DNA of 64,000 bases from Actinomycetes bacterium (GCA_023460975.1 JAEWOG010000090.1:124001-188000), one strand, 5' to 3'. Numbered from the stretch's first letter, positions 8,479 to 17,681 are shown. Numbers and translations: made by a program. Notes: generated by a model not told the origin, from the sequence alone.

Positions 8479-9007
8479 TATCCCGCCATGGATATCTCGT
8501 ACCGCCGCCGGCCGCCCGAAAGTCTCTTGGAGCGTGCATTCGCGCGTCGTGCCGAGTCACCGTCCTCTCGCTGAGCCAGTCACCCAGCTCGACCTTCGAC
8601 CCGACGCCGGCGTGGCGATCAGCCAAGCTTGAAGTGACTTACGCTCATCGCCTGCGCGAGGCTCATGGTCGTGGATCTGAACCCGAACCCTCTGGATAAG
8701 ATCGACCACTTGCCCGCTGTAACTCGTCAGTGCCCGTTACAGCGCATCTCTGCTGGTGAGGCCGAGGAACGGCACTCTGGCGTTGCCCACTGTAGCCCAT
8801 TGATACCCACCGTTGACCGGCCATCACTGGCCCATAGATGACCCACGCTCGAATCCGAGTGCAGCGCCCTGTCGGCGACGGCCCGCACAGATCATACGAA
8901 TACTTTGAGCCCATGACGTCCCCACGATGCTGCGACCCAACTCAGTTTCACACTTCCTGAGTGCTCGTTGCCGCGCTCACCAACTGTCTGTCATACACAT
9001 CGTGACC
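8479..9007. other. Non-coding stretch with an inverted GTTACAGCG motif
   Basis: No reading frame here looks like a protein. The one structured item is CGCTGTAAC (8715-8723) and its reverse complement GTTACAGCG (8736-8744), 12 bases apart. The same 9-mer forms the stem of the hairpin after the integrase (20267-20310). The rest has lower GC than the flanks and may be remnant island sequence. Confidence 0.5.
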
Positions 9008-9080
9008 TGATCCCCGTGTAGTGGTCCAGCTGTTGTGAGAGTCCGATCGCCGATGATGGGGGCAGGAGGATTCACGACTG

Positions 9081-9362
9081 ATGGCAACGCGACGTAGGCA
9101 CACCCCCGAGCAGGTGATCCGCAAGCTCCGTGAGGGCGAGCGGCTGCTCAGCTCGGGCCAAGACCTGGCGGCAGTGTGCAAGCACCTGGAGGTCTCCGAG
9201 CAGACCTGGCACCGGTGGCGCAACCAGTACGGCGGCATGAAGGCCGACGACGCCAAGCGCCTCAGGGAGCTGGAGAAGGAGAACGCCCGGCTGAAGAAGA
9301 TCCTCGCCGAGCAGGCCCTGGACATCGACATGCTCAAGGAGTTGTCGCGGGGAAACTTCTGA
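9081..9362 (+). CDS. IS3-family transposase OrfA
   Basis: A protein of 93 residues with an N-terminal helix-turn-helix (RRRHTPEQVIRKLREGERLL, then VSEQTWHRWRNQYGGM) and a C-terminal leucine-zipper helix (RLRELEKENARLKKILAEQ). It binds the IS ends and forms the N-terminus of the OrfAB fusion. A ribosome site (GGAGGATTC) precedes the ATG. The zero-frame stop (9360-9362) is four bases after a GGGAAAC slippery heptamer (9350-9356), so a -1 shift would fuse it to OrfB. Confidence 0.9.
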   Translation: MATRRRHTPEQVIRKLREGERLLSSGQDLAAVCKHLEVSEQTWHRWRNQYGGMKADDAKRLRELEKENARLKKILAEQALDIDMLKELSRGNF

Positions 9363-10210
9363 GCCCCGAACGCCGTCGGCGGGCCGTGGACCGGCTCGTC
9401 GCGCTGTTCGGGGTCTCCGAACGCCGCGCCTGCCGAGTGGTCGGGCAGCACCGCTCCACCCAGCGGCTGCCCCGGCCGACACCAAGCGAGGTCGAGCAGC
9501 GGCTCCGGACCCGGCTGCGGCAGCTCAGCAAGTCCCACCCGCGGTGGGGCTGGCGCAAGGCTCACGCCATCGTCCGGGCCGAGGGGATGGTGGTGAACAA
9601 GAAGCGCACCCGGCGGTTGTGGCGCGAGGAGGGCCTCAAGCGGCCACAGCGCACGGTCAAGAAGCGTCGGGTCGGTCCCCAACGCGGTGAGCGGCTCGAC
9701 GCCAGCCGGCCCGATGAGGTGTGGGCGTTGGACTTCCAGCACGACGTCACCGCCGATGGGCGTCAGGTGCGGTTCCTCAACGTGATCGACGAGTTCACCC
9801 GCGAAGCGTTCGCCACCCGTGCGGCCCGGTCGTTCACCGCCGACGCCACCGTGGCGGTGCTGGAGTCGGTGATCGCCGAGACCGGGCGCTGGCCGGCCAA
9901 CATCCGGATGGACAACGGCACCGAGCTGACCGCGCACGCGATGCGGGACTGGTGCCGCCTGTCCGGGATCGAGACCGCGTTCATCGAGCCGGGCTCGCCC
10001 TGGCAGAACGGCTTCGCCGAGTCCTTCAACGGCCGGTTCCGCGACGAGTTCCTCACCTGCGAGCAGTTCGACACGCTGCTCGAGGCTCAGGTCTTGGCCG
10101 AGGACTGGCGCATCGAGTACAACACCTACAGGCCACACGGCTCGCTGGGCGACCTCACCCCCGAGGCCTTCAAGCAGCAGTGGACCGAAACCCAACCAGC
10201 ACTCTCATAA
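9350..10210 (+). CDS. IS3-family transposase OrfB, DDE domain (by -1 frameshift)
   Basis: The frame is -1 to OrfA and has no convincing start of its own. It is drawn from the heptamer G_GGA_AAC (9350-9356), read after the slip as GGG AAA CTT. About 286 residues with an HTH_21-type N-terminal part (HPRWGWRKAHAIVRAEGM) and an rve integrase core. The catalytic triad is visible: Asp in ALDFQHDV, Asp in IRMDNGTE and Glu in WQNGFAESFNG. It ends LTPEAFKQQWTET, typical of the IS407 subgroup. Confidence 0.85.
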   Translation, partial: GKLLSPERRRRAVDRLVALFGVSERRACRVVGQHRSTQRLPRPTPSEVEQRLRTRLRQLSKSHPRWGWRKAHAIVRAEGMVVNKKRTRRLWREEGLKRPQRTVKKRRVGPQRGERLDASRPDEVWALDFQHDVTADGRQVRFLNVIDEFTREAFATRAARSFTADATVAVLESVIAETGRWPANIRMDNGTELTAHAMRDWCRLSGIETAFIEPGSPWQNGFAESFNGRFRDEFLTCEQFDTLLEAQVLAEDWRIEYNTYRPHGSLGDLTPEAFKQQWTETQPALS

Positions 10211-10235
10211 TGGCTGGACCATCAAGCGGGGCCCA

Positions 10236-10587
10236 GTCAATCGGTCAGCGCGCCGTCAAGCATGACCCACGCTGCATCGTCATAGGAGACGACGGGGCCA
10301 GCGTCACGATCAATGCGCACGGTGCTTCGCACATCTGCGATACGTCGGCCTCCTGATGCCATCCGCCCCGGACAGAAGATCACGTAGTTGATCCCTGCAG
10401 CCCGGATCGCCTCAATGCAGGCGCCGTGCGTACGGTAGGCCTCGTCAACCCAGGCACCCAGGTGACGCAGCTGCTCGACGTTGGGCATTGAGCCGTCATC
10501 GGCCGTCATGCCACGCTCAAGTGCCTCGCGCACCATCGCAGTCCCGAGTCCACCAACGCCGACGATCAAAACATACTTCTTCACCAT
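10236..10587 (-). pseudogene. Remnant of an NAD(P)-binding SDR-like protein between two IS
   Basis: A 116-codon frame fills the gap between IS elements 1 and 2. It starts MVKKYVLIVGVGGLGTAM, a dinucleotide-binding N-terminus, although the fold would normally read GxxGxxG. It then jumps to late-domain sequence (INYVIFCPGRMASGGRRIAD, YDDAAWVMLDGAL). Intact relatives are about 210 residues, so the middle is missing. The ATG is one base from the IS 2 end and the stop is one base from the IS 1 end, so it has no promoter or 3' end of its own. Probably not functional. Confidence 0.6.
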
Positions 10588-10620
10588 CGGGTCTGCTGCA
10601 CGAACGGGTGACAGTCGGGG

Positions 10621-11508
10621 TTAGGCCGCCTGGGTGGCGGCGGGCTTCATGATCAACTCGTATTCGACTGGGGTCAACCGTCCGAGAGCGGCTTGGCGGC
10701 GGCGTCGGTGGTAGGTCCTCTCGATCCAGGTCACGATCGCTATCCGAAGCTCCTCGCGGGTGTTCCAGGTCCGCCGGTTGAGGACGTTCTTCTGAAGCAG
10801 CGAGAAGAACGACTCCATCGCCGCGTTGTCGCCGGCCGCGCCGACCCGGCCCATAGAGCCGACCATGTCGTGGCGATTGAGCTGGTGGACCAGCTTCCTG
10901 GACCGAAATTGCGACCCACGGTCGGTATGCAGGACGCAGCCGGCCACATCGACGCCTTCAGCGTTGCGACGCGCGACGGCATTGTCGAGCGCAGCAACCG
11001 CGATCCCCGACTTCATCCGTGAGTGGATCGAGTAGCCCACGATCCGGTTGGAGTAAACGTCCTTGATCGCGCAGACGTAGAGCTTTCCTTCGCGAGTCCA
11101 GTGCTCGGTGATGTCGCTGAGCCACAACGTGTTCGGACCGTCGGCGGTGAAGTTCCGCTCCACCAGGTCGTCGTGGACCGGCGGACCTGGCTTCTTGCCG
11201 TTGCGGCCGCGCTTCTTCCCGAACGCCGACCACCAGCCGAGGTCGGAGCAGATCCTCCACGCGGTGCGTTCTGCCATCGGCTCACCGGCTTCGCGGGCCT
11301 CGTCGAGGAGGAACCGGTAGCCGAACTCGGGGTCGTCGCGGTGGGCGTCGAACAGCGCGTTGGTCCGGTAGGCCTGAGCGAGCTCGGCGTCGGTGACCGG
11401 GACCGCGAGCCAGCGGTAGTAGGGCTGGCGAGCGATCTTGAGGACCCGGCACGTCACCGCGACGGGGATCCCGTCGGCGGCCAGCTCGCGGACGAGCGGG
11501 TACATCAT
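10621..11508 (-). CDS. IS3-family transposase OrfB, DDE domain
   Basis: A protein of 295 residues with an HTH_21-like N-terminal region and an rve core. Catalytic residues are Asp in LWLSDITEH, Asp in CVLHTDRGSQF and Glu in NAAMESFFSLLQKN. Its ATG overlaps the OrfA stop (ATGA). Just upstream is G_GGA_AAA (on the minus strand 11514-11508), so it may be made by re-initiation or as a -1 OrfAB fusion. The frame is intact. Confidence 0.9.
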   Translation of the reverse strand: MMYPLVRELAADGIPVAVTCRVLKIARQPYYRWLAVPVTDAELAQAYRTNALFDAHRDDPEFGYRFLLDEAREAGEPMAERTAWRICSDLGWWSAFGKKRGRNGKKPGPPVHDDLVERNFTADGPNTLWLSDITEHWTREGKLYVCAIKDVYSNRIVGYSIHSRMKSGIAVAALDNAVARRNAEGVDVAGCVLHTDRGSQFRSRKLVHQLNRHDMVGSMGRVGAAGDNAAMESFFSLLQKNVLNRRTWNTREELRIAIVTWIERTYHRRRRQAALGRLTPVEYELIMKPAATQAA

Positions 11509-11807
11509 TTTCCCGGCAGGTGCGCCTGGGAGAGGTAGGCAGCCGCGCGGCGCAGTACCTCGACTTCTTGCTCGAGGAGCTTGATCCGCTTGTTCGCCTC
11601 ACGCAACGCATCGGACTCGTTCGCAGCCTGAGCGGCTGGCGAGGGATTGGCCGAGTTGCGGTCGTCGATGGTGATCCAACGCTTGAGGCACGACGGCGAG
11701 ATGCCGAAGTCCTTCGCAACCTGGGCCAGCGATGCGTCGGATTCACGGAAGACCCGGATCACGTCCTCGCGGAACTCCTTGGGAAACGCCTTCGGCATGG
11801 TGCACAT
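11505..11807 (-). CDS. IS3-family transposase OrfA
   Basis: A protein of 100 residues. The helix-turn-helix is in MPKAFPKEFREDVIRVFRES and AQVAKDFGISPSCLKRWI; the coiled coil is in LREANKRIKLLEQEVEVLRR. The real start may be the fourth codon (MPKAF). It ends AHLPGK-stop on a GGGAAAATGA sequence that both overlaps the OrfB start and forms a slippery heptamer. Confidence 0.9.
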   Translation of the reverse strand: MCTMPKAFPKEFREDVIRVFRESDASLAQVAKDFGISPSCLKRWITIDDRNSANPSPAAQAANESDALREANKRIKLLEQEVEVLRRAAAYLSQAHLPGK

Positions 11808-11899
11808 CCTTCCAGCATCGACACACGCCGACGCAGATCAGATGTCACCTATCCGTGCAGCAGACCCTCTGGCCTCCGTCGAACGAATGACGAGCGAGG

Positions 11900-11936
11900 G
11901 GGACTTGCCCAGTGTCAGGTTCACCGGGCAAGTCCC
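11900..11936 (-). terminator. Hairpin after the LPXTG gene
   Basis: GGGACTTGCCC (11900-11910) and GGGCAAGTCCC (11926-11936) form an 11-bp perfect stem with a 15-base loop, 19 bp after the surface-protein stop in the direction of transcription. There is no clear T-run on the minus strand, so it is a GC-rich terminator of the actinobacterial kind. Confidence 0.6.
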
Positions 11937-11954
11937 TCACGCGTGCCGCCTACG

Positions 11955-14879
11955 TCAGGCCTTGCGGCGTCGACCGACCAAGGTCAGATATCCGCCCACT
12001 CCGAGCAAGAAGAAAGCGGCGATCAGCGCTGGCACAAGCCCACCATTTGCGCCTGTGTCCGGCAGCGCTCCTGAGTTGTCGGTGTCATCGTCGTCTGTGC
12101 CCGGATCATCTGTTCCGGTGGACTTGTCCTTGGTCAGCGTGTTCGTTAGCACGACCTCGACGTTGGTCCCGTCACCGACAGTGACCGTGTCTGTACTGAA
12201 TTCCTTGTCCGTCCATCTCGCTCCCTCCACAGAGCGCGGCTTCTGCTCCGTCAGGGCGACTTTGGCACCGTACGGCAGTTCCGGGCTCGCCACAGCAGTA
12301 CCGTCGGCCTTGACCTTGATCGAACCAGATCCGGCAGCAAATCCGCTTCCGGCTGGATACGTGTAGTCAACGGTGAACGTGGCATCCTCGTCCACGAGCT
12401 TCTTACCGTTGCCATCGATCTTCTTGGAGATGGTGAAAACTCCAGAGTTCAGGTCGATCGTGTTGGTCAAGATCACTTCGAAGGTGGTTTTGTCACCAAT
12501 CGTGAACGTCTTGTGGTCAAACTGCGACCCGGTCCACGTGCCACCCTGAATCTGTGCGGGCGCATCCTCTGCCAACGTCACCTCAGTGCCGTAAGGCAGC
12601 GGCGCACTGATGACTGCGGTGCCGTCATTGTGGGCCGTCAAAGTTCCCTCTCCGTTGCCTGGGGTGACTCCGAGGTCATCAGGCAGTGAGTAGGTGTAGT
12701 CAACGGTGAAAGCAACGTCGTCGCCAACCAAGGATGCGCCGTCGCCGGTCACCTTCTTGGTGATGCTGAAGTCTCCGTCATTCCAGGTGATCGGGTTGTC
12801 CAGCGAGATTGCGATGGTCTGATCCTTTAGGACCGTGAATTGTGCGATGTCGAACTGCGGTTGTCCCCACGTGCCGCCGATCGGATCGACTGGACGCGCT
12901 TCGTCGAGGGTTACAACCGCGCCGACGGGCAGATCACCGACAACTGGCGAGGTCTGACCGGCAGTCACCTTGACGCTCCCGGACCCTGCAGGGAAGCCGT
13001 TGACGCTGGGGTAGGAGTAGTCGACCGTGAACTCGGTCCCAGCAGGCACCAGATTCTCGCCAGTTCCCGAAACCGCCTTGTCGACGGTGAATCCACCGAC
13101 GTCCTGGGTGATCCGGTTCGTCACGACCATCTCGACCGGGCTGCCATCGGTGGGCAGCACGGTGTCGTAGTCCTCACCGGCCAGGATGGTGGCACCGTTG
13201 ACGACGATCTCGGGTGTGTCCCAGCTGGTTCCAGCAGGCGCAACCGGGGGCGTCTCCTCGAAGAAGTACGGAAGTCCGGCATGGAACCTGGTGTTCGGTC
13301 CGTAGACGTCGTCCAACGTGACAGTCGAACCGTCAGCCGGGAGGTTGAAGGAACTCGCATAGGCGTTCGCCACGCCCAGGTCCAGTCGAGCCTGCTGGCC
13401 CCACGCGATCCGGTACGAGGACGGGAGCTTGTCCAGTGCGATGTTGTCAGGGTTTTCGATGACCTTCCTGGCGGTCACATCGGCGTCGATCAGATCTGCG
13501 TTGTTCACCAACCTGATCTGGGTGACCTTGTCCAGGGTGTCGTTCGCCGCGGAGAACGTGATCTCGTACTCATCGACTGGCAGCCCGTCAGGGCCGACAA
13601 ACTGCGGGTCGGCCCACGTGACGTTCGCGGGTGCGGTCGGCTTGGGCTCCTTCAGCACGACGCGTGTGCCATCGAAGTAGTCCTGACTGAGGTAGGACTG
13701 TCCCTCCTTGATGTCGAAGGTGCCTTCGTCAATCTTGGTCGCGCCGTCGTACGCCTCGTAATCAACCGAGAACGCCGGGTTCAGCTGTGCCGATCCGTTG
13801 AGCTCCTTGGTGACCTGGAAGCTGCCGAAATTCGTGCCGTCGACATCGCCTCCGCCGGAACGACGAGTGGTCTTGCCAGTGGTTTCCACCGGGGTCTCCC
13901 CATCGATGCTGTAACTCGCCTTGTTCTCGTAGGTGCCAGCCTTGCCAAGATCCTTGACCTTGACCTTCCACTCGACCAGGTAGAACGAACCAGTGGTCTC
14001 CTCCACACATGAACCGCCCATCGCGCCGGCGCGCGACGTGAAGCTGACGCTGGTCCTGTCCGCGTTCCACACGTCACCGATGTCGTCGGTGCGATCGATC
14101 CAGCGCGGCACCTCCTCGTTGGAGCTGTTGAGGCGGAGGCAACGCCCCTCCCACAGCTGCGGCCACTGCTCGCCGTCGTAGTTGTCGAGCAGTTCAAAGA
14201 TGCTCGTGTCGAGGTCATCGGAGATGACGATGTTCTTGCCGGCCTCGATGCCTTCCTCGGGCGCAGGAAGGCGGACCGTCCAGCTGATCGTGTCGTCCAG
14301 GCTGTTGTAGCTGCCGTACTTCTTGAACCTGTATCCGGCGAATTCGCATACCTCATCGCAGTAGTCAGGGTTGGGCTCGACCGTGACCGGCACTGATTGC
14401 CCACCGAAGTCGAAGATGTGCTCGGTCGTGTCTTCGTTGCGCAGATCGGTGCTGACGTCAAACCAGAACGTGCCGGAAACACCGTAGGGATTGGCGTTGA
14501 TGAATGCCGGGTCGACGGTGCAGGTGATGCTCGTGACGGTCACCTGGCACTGCCCGGCGTCCACTCCCCCCGGCCCCTTCATCGCGAAGCTGTCCGGGTA
14601 GCCCTTCATGCCATCGGGGAAATCCACCGACAGCGTGACCGGGTTGCTTGCCCTAGCCGGGATGCTCCAGTCGACGTGCAGCGACTGCCTGGTGCCGTCG
14701 GCAACAGTCTCGGACTCGAAACGGACGTCGTCGATCTGCACCGTCGCGGCGGCGTTTGCCGGCGGCGCCAGGGTCAACGCCGTGACCGTCAGCGTCCCGA
14801 GCATCAGCACCAACGATGCTAGAAGCGCCAAGACACGACGGACCGGACTGGGCAGTGCCCCAAGAGCATGGTCAGGCAA
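11955..14879 (-). CDS. LPXTG-anchored surface protein with DUF5979-like repeats
   Basis: A protein of 974 residues from a TTG (14879) five bases after AGGAGAAG. A Sec signal (VRRVLALLASLVLMLGTLTV, cut near APPANAAA) is followed by an N-terminal adhesive-type domain of about 330 residues with paired Cys. Five similar domains of about 95 residues follow. They open FQVTKELNG, VTARKVIENP, FTVDKAVSG, FSITKKVTG and FTISKKIDG, and mostly share FTVDYTYP, LPYG..V.L.E..P and W....F. After a Thr/Asp-rich wall linker comes the sorting signal LPDTG (939-943), a hydrophobic helix and RRRKA. It should be linked to the wall by a sortase, which is not in this window. Codon use is less GC-rich than in flanking core genes. 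Confidence 0.88.
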   Translation of the reverse strand: MPDHALGALPSPVRRVLALLASLVLMLGTLTVTALTLAPPANAAATVQIDDVRFESETVADGTRQSLHVDWSIPARASNPVTLSVDFPDGMKGYPDSFAMKGPGGVDAGQCQVTVTSITCTVDPAFINANPYGVSGTFWFDVSTDLRNEDTTEHIFDFGGQSVPVTVEPNPDYCDEVCEFAGYRFKKYGSYNSLDDTISWTVRLPAPEEGIEAGKNIVISDDLDTSIFELLDNYDGEQWPQLWEGRCLRLNSSNEEVPRWIDRTDDIGDVWNADRTSVSFTSRAGAMGGSCVEETTGSFYLVEWKVKVKDLGKAGTYENKASYSIDGETPVETTGKTTRRSGGGDVDGTNFGSFQVTKELNGSAQLNPAFSVDYEAYDGATKIDEGTFDIKEGQSYLSQDYFDGTRVVLKEPKPTAPANVTWADPQFVGPDGLPVDEYEITFSAANDTLDKVTQIRLVNNADLIDADVTARKVIENPDNIALDKLPSSYRIAWGQQARLDLGVANAYASSFNLPADGSTVTLDDVYGPNTRFHAGLPYFFEETPPVAPAGTSWDTPEIVVNGATILAGEDYDTVLPTDGSPVEMVVTNRITQDVGGFTVDKAVSGTGENLVPAGTEFTVDYSYPSVNGFPAGSGSVKVTAGQTSPVVGDLPVGAVVTLDEARPVDPIGGTWGQPQFDIAQFTVLKDQTIAISLDNPITWNDGDFSITKKVTGDGASLVGDDVAFTVDYTYSLPDDLGVTPGNGEGTLTAHNDGTAVISAPLPYGTEVTLAEDAPAQIQGGTWTGSQFDHKTFTIGDKTTFEVILTNTIDLNSGVFTISKKIDGNGKKLVDEDATFTVDYTYPAGSGFAAGSGSIKVKADGTAVASPELPYGAKVALTEQKPRSVEGARWTDKEFSTDTVTVGDGTNVEVVLTNTLTKDKSTGTDDPGTDDDDTDNSGALPDTGANGGLVPALIAAFFLLGVGGYLTLVGRRRKA

Positions 14880-15158
14880 GGGAACTTCTCCTGTGATGAG
14901 ACGAACGGCGTCGGACAGTAAGTCAGATGCGCACGCGACGTCGGAGCGCAGCAACTGTGGGTGCACGGGACGCGCAAGGGTCCCCGAGCGCGCACGTATG
15001 CGCCTCGCAAACGTTTCAGAACGAGAAGCCCCAAGTCCACACATGCACCCGGATTTCATCCCCCACTTCATCCGTCCGGCTGCCCGGGGAGCTGGTCACA
15101 CGAACCGAACCCGCTCAGAGAGCCGGCTGATCCATGACGAGAATGCGAGAATGAAGGT
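14880..15158. other. Divergent promoter region, surface protein / regulator
   Basis: This 279-bp gap separates the divergent starts of the LPXTG protein and the MalT-like regulator. It contains the LPXTG ribosome site (minus strand AGGAGAAG at 14892-14885). I see no convincing -10/-35 pair or clear palindromic operator. Its position makes it the likely place for control of the surface gene by the regulator. Confidence 0.5.
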
Positions 15159-17681
15159 ATGCAACTTCCCACGGCGGGCCATGACAAGACGAACTTGGCG
15201 CTGCCTCGGCTGCCGCATGGTTACATCCCCCGCCCGCGGCTGCTGACATACCTCAAGCAGGCCCAAGACGCCGACCTGACCGTGGTCTCAGGTCCAGCCG
15301 GCAGTGGAAAAACCACCCTGCTGAGCGCCTGGGCACGTGAGGTGGAGGCACATGACAAGTCACGATTGGTTCGTTGGGTGAACCTAGAACCGGACACGAC
15401 CGCAGCCACCGATCTCTGGTCGCGATTGCATGGGGCACTCATCCCCGGCCCAATGCCAACCGCGCCGGGTCCGTCCGCGCTGGCCGCTGCCTTCAATCAG
15501 CAGGATCGGTCGGCCTGCATCCTCATCGACGAAGGGCAAAGCCTCGACCACGCCGAAGTTGCCGACTTGGCACGCTTCGCGGCCCTGTTGCATCAGGTCC
15601 AGATCGTACTCGCGACCCGCCGGAGCGCCCATCAGAACAGCCCAGTGACGACCCAGTTCAGAATTGCTCAGCTGCGGGGAGAAGAGTTGGCGTTCACGAT
15701 CGAGGAACTTGCTGAACTGGCCAGGGTCTCCAAGCATCCTCAGCCACCAACAGAATTGTACGAAGTCTGTGGTGGCCATCCGCTATTGAGCCGCGCATTA
15801 ATCTCGCACGCCTCTGAATCGGGTGAGATTGACCAGTACAAAGCCGCGGACTCGTGGGCGCGGTCCTTGGTCGACGCTGACGATCTGGAAGCCGCAGAAC
15901 TCGTGGCCACTCTGCCTGCGACTACGGGCGCAGTCGCCGTTTCGATCACCAGCCGAACCGACGCACCTGTGTTGCTGGAAAGCTGGGCCTCGGCCGGGCT
16001 CGGCGCCCGTCGACCCGACGGAGCATTCGAGTTTCACCCCGTCATCGCCAATTCGATGAAGCGCGCCGCGCAGTCTGATCTCGACGCCACCCGACGGTCA
16101 ATGGCCCAAGAGATTGCAACGGAATCCTATACGCAAGATGTGCGCTTTGCCCCGGTTGTCCTGAGCATGTTGGCTGAAACCGGTCGTACAAGAAAACTGT
16201 GGCCTCATGTTGCAGCGAACCTACACGCCCTCACAGCAGCACCCGAAACTCTCACCTCTGCTCTTGACACTGTCGGAACACAAGCAGAAGTCACAGACGG
16301 CACGCTCGTGGCGATACGCGTACTTGCTCAGGAGTCTGCGACGGCCACTTCCCCAGCCGCAATCTCCTCACTAGACCTGCAGGACCGTATCTCAGCTGCC
16401 CTGGACGAACTCCGTCAACGGCCGCCAGCGAACACGGAGGAAGAAGACGTCCTCTGGGGACTTGCGACCTTTGTACTTCTGCAGGCAGCACAACAGTACG
16501 AAGCCGCTCGTCAGGTTGCTCTGTCATGGCTCGAACTGATCAAGCGCCTGCCACCGTCCGCGCGCACCAAACTCTCTTCGACAATCCACACCGGACTGTT
16601 GCGTCTCTCCTCCACGTTCACCCTGACAACAGACATGGACCAGGCGATACGCGCCCTCGATCTGATCAATCCGGGCAACGGAACCCTTTACAACCATTGC
16701 CGCACCCAACGCGCTTTCATCCACGCAATGCAAGGCGACGTAGTTGAAGCGGACCGCCTCATCAGCGCTCCAGCACAGGAAATGCCAAGGCCGTCCGATC
16801 ACCGGTCGACTGCGTGGATCGCGCGGGGGGCCATCACCCGGGCAGCGGTGCTGGTGGAGCAAGGTCATCCGCTCGCAGCACGAGCCATGCTGGCTGATCT
16901 GATTCCACGACTCGATGACACCAATGACTGGCCGTACGCACTCATTGTTCTCTCCCGGACATATGTGCCTGACGACCCTGCTACGGGATTTGAACAGATC
17001 GACACCATTTTGCGTCGCCACACATCGCGCCCCGTCCCTCCAGGGCTCCAAGATCTGCTGGACTCTGCGGTCGGCGACCTGGCGCTCTTGGCCGGCGATA
17101 CCAATCGCGCGCGTAATCTGACCGAAACCCGCACTGATCAGAATATCGCCCTTCACCTCACAGCCGCCCGGCTCGCACTGATCACCAACGACCCTGGCGT
17201 CATGATCGACCTGAACCGCCTCGTCCAGCAACCCCGTTTGTGGCCACGACTACGGGCCCAGGCCCTATTTCTCATGGCCATACACCTGAATCGCGCGGGC
17301 GACACCGAAGAAGCATCTCAGGCAGTTCGCAGGGCGCTGGCCATCAGCCACCAGTGCGGGATCGGTCTCATCCTCGGCTTGCTTCCACTCAGCGAACTGG
17401 AGCAACTTGCCCATTCCGCAGGAGTCTCCCTTCCAGAGAATGCACCTCCCCCGAATCCGCTGGCGGACCCACTGTCTGCAGTTCGCCTCACCGGACGTGA
17501 ACAAGCTCTACTTCAACGCCTCGCAACCCCCAGTCTGCTTCGTGAAATCGCTGAGAGTGAGTTCGTTTCCATCAATACGATTCGGTCGCAATCAGGCAGC
17601 CTGTACCGCAAGCTCGGTGTGACCTCACGGCGCCAAGCAGTCTCAAAGGCCTACAGAAGGGGACTGATCCCGCCCCAGTAA
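15159..17681 (+). CDS. MalT-like STAND ATPase, LuxR-type transcription regulator
   Basis: A protein of 840 residues. It opens LPRLPHGYIPRPRLLTYL, typical of MalT/AcoK-type regulators, with Walker A GPAGSGKT (45-52) and Walker B ACILIDEGQS. The middle 500 residues are helical repeats. The C-terminus is a LuxR helix-turn-helix (LTGREQALLQRLATPSLLRE, then VSINTIRSQSGSLYRKLGV). Such proteins bind ATP and a ligand, form oligomers and activate transcription. It is divergent from the LPXTG gene, which is the obvious target. Its DNA is visibly less GC-rich than the core genes, a sign of transfer. Confidence 0.88.
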   Translation: MQLPTAGHDKTNLALPRLPHGYIPRPRLLTYLKQAQDADLTVVSGPAGSGKTTLLSAWAREVEAHDKSRLVRWVNLEPDTTAATDLWSRLHGALIPGPMPTAPGPSALAAAFNQQDRSACILIDEGQSLDHAEVADLARFAALLHQVQIVLATRRSAHQNSPVTTQFRIAQLRGEELAFTIEELAELARVSKHPQPPTELYEVCGGHPLLSRALISHASESGEIDQYKAADSWARSLVDADDLEAAELVATLPATTGAVAVSITSRTDAPVLLESWASAGLGARRPDGAFEFHPVIANSMKRAAQSDLDATRRSMAQEIATESYTQDVRFAPVVLSMLAETGRTRKLWPHVAANLHALTAAPETLTSALDTVGTQAEVTDGTLVAIRVLAQESATATSPAAISSLDLQDRISAALDELRQRPPANTEEEDVLWGLATFVLLQAAQQYEAARQVALSWLELIKRLPPSARTKLSSTIHTGLLRLSSTFTLTTDMDQAIRALDLINPGNGTLYNHCRTQRAFIHAMQGDVVEADRLISAPAQEMPRPSDHRSTAWIARGAITRAAVLVEQGHPLAARAMLADLIPRLDDTNDWPYALIVLSRTYVPDDPATGFEQIDTILRRHTSRPVPPGLQDLLDSAVGDLALLAGDTNRARNLTETRTDQNIALHLTAARLALITNDPGVMIDLNRLVQQPRLWPRLRAQALFLMAIHLNRAGDTEEASQAVRRALAISHQCGIGLILGLLPLSELEQLAHSAGVSLPENAPPPNPLADPLSAVRLTGREQALLQRLATPSLLREIAESEFVSINTIRSQSGSLYRKLGVTSRRQAVSKAYRRGLIPPQ

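Larger units (their letters stand above)
9008..10235 (+). mobile_element. IS3-family element 1 (IS407-like subgroup), 1,228 bp
   Basis: Two overlapping frames encode a small HTH protein and a DDE integrase, bounded by imperfect inverted repeats. The left end is TGATCCCCG, five variable bases, TGGTCCAGC, and later GAGAGT. The reverse complement of the right end is TGGGCCCCG, five variable bases, TGGTCCAGC, and again GAGAGT. The ends are set by the TG...CA termini. The bases outside the ends (GACC at the left, GTCA at the right) are not a target duplication. The transposase frames are intact, so the element may be active. Confidence 0.85.
10589..11867 (-). mobile_element. IS3-family element 2, 1,279 bp
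   Basis: Bounded by strong inverted repeats: GGGTCTGCTGCACG, four variable bases, GGTGACA at the left (10589 onward), and the same pattern GGGTCTGCTGCACG...GGTGACA on the minus strand from 11867. It carries orfA and orfB with an ATGA overlap. The flanking bases (ATC and TCT) do not make a clean target duplication. It differs from the other two elements in both ends and transposase sequence. Confidence 0.88.

Noticed and set aside
8840..8900. tRNA-like CGAATCC stretch near 8866
   Set aside because: Only the T-loop-like bases are present; no acceptor, D or anticodon stems can be drawn around them.
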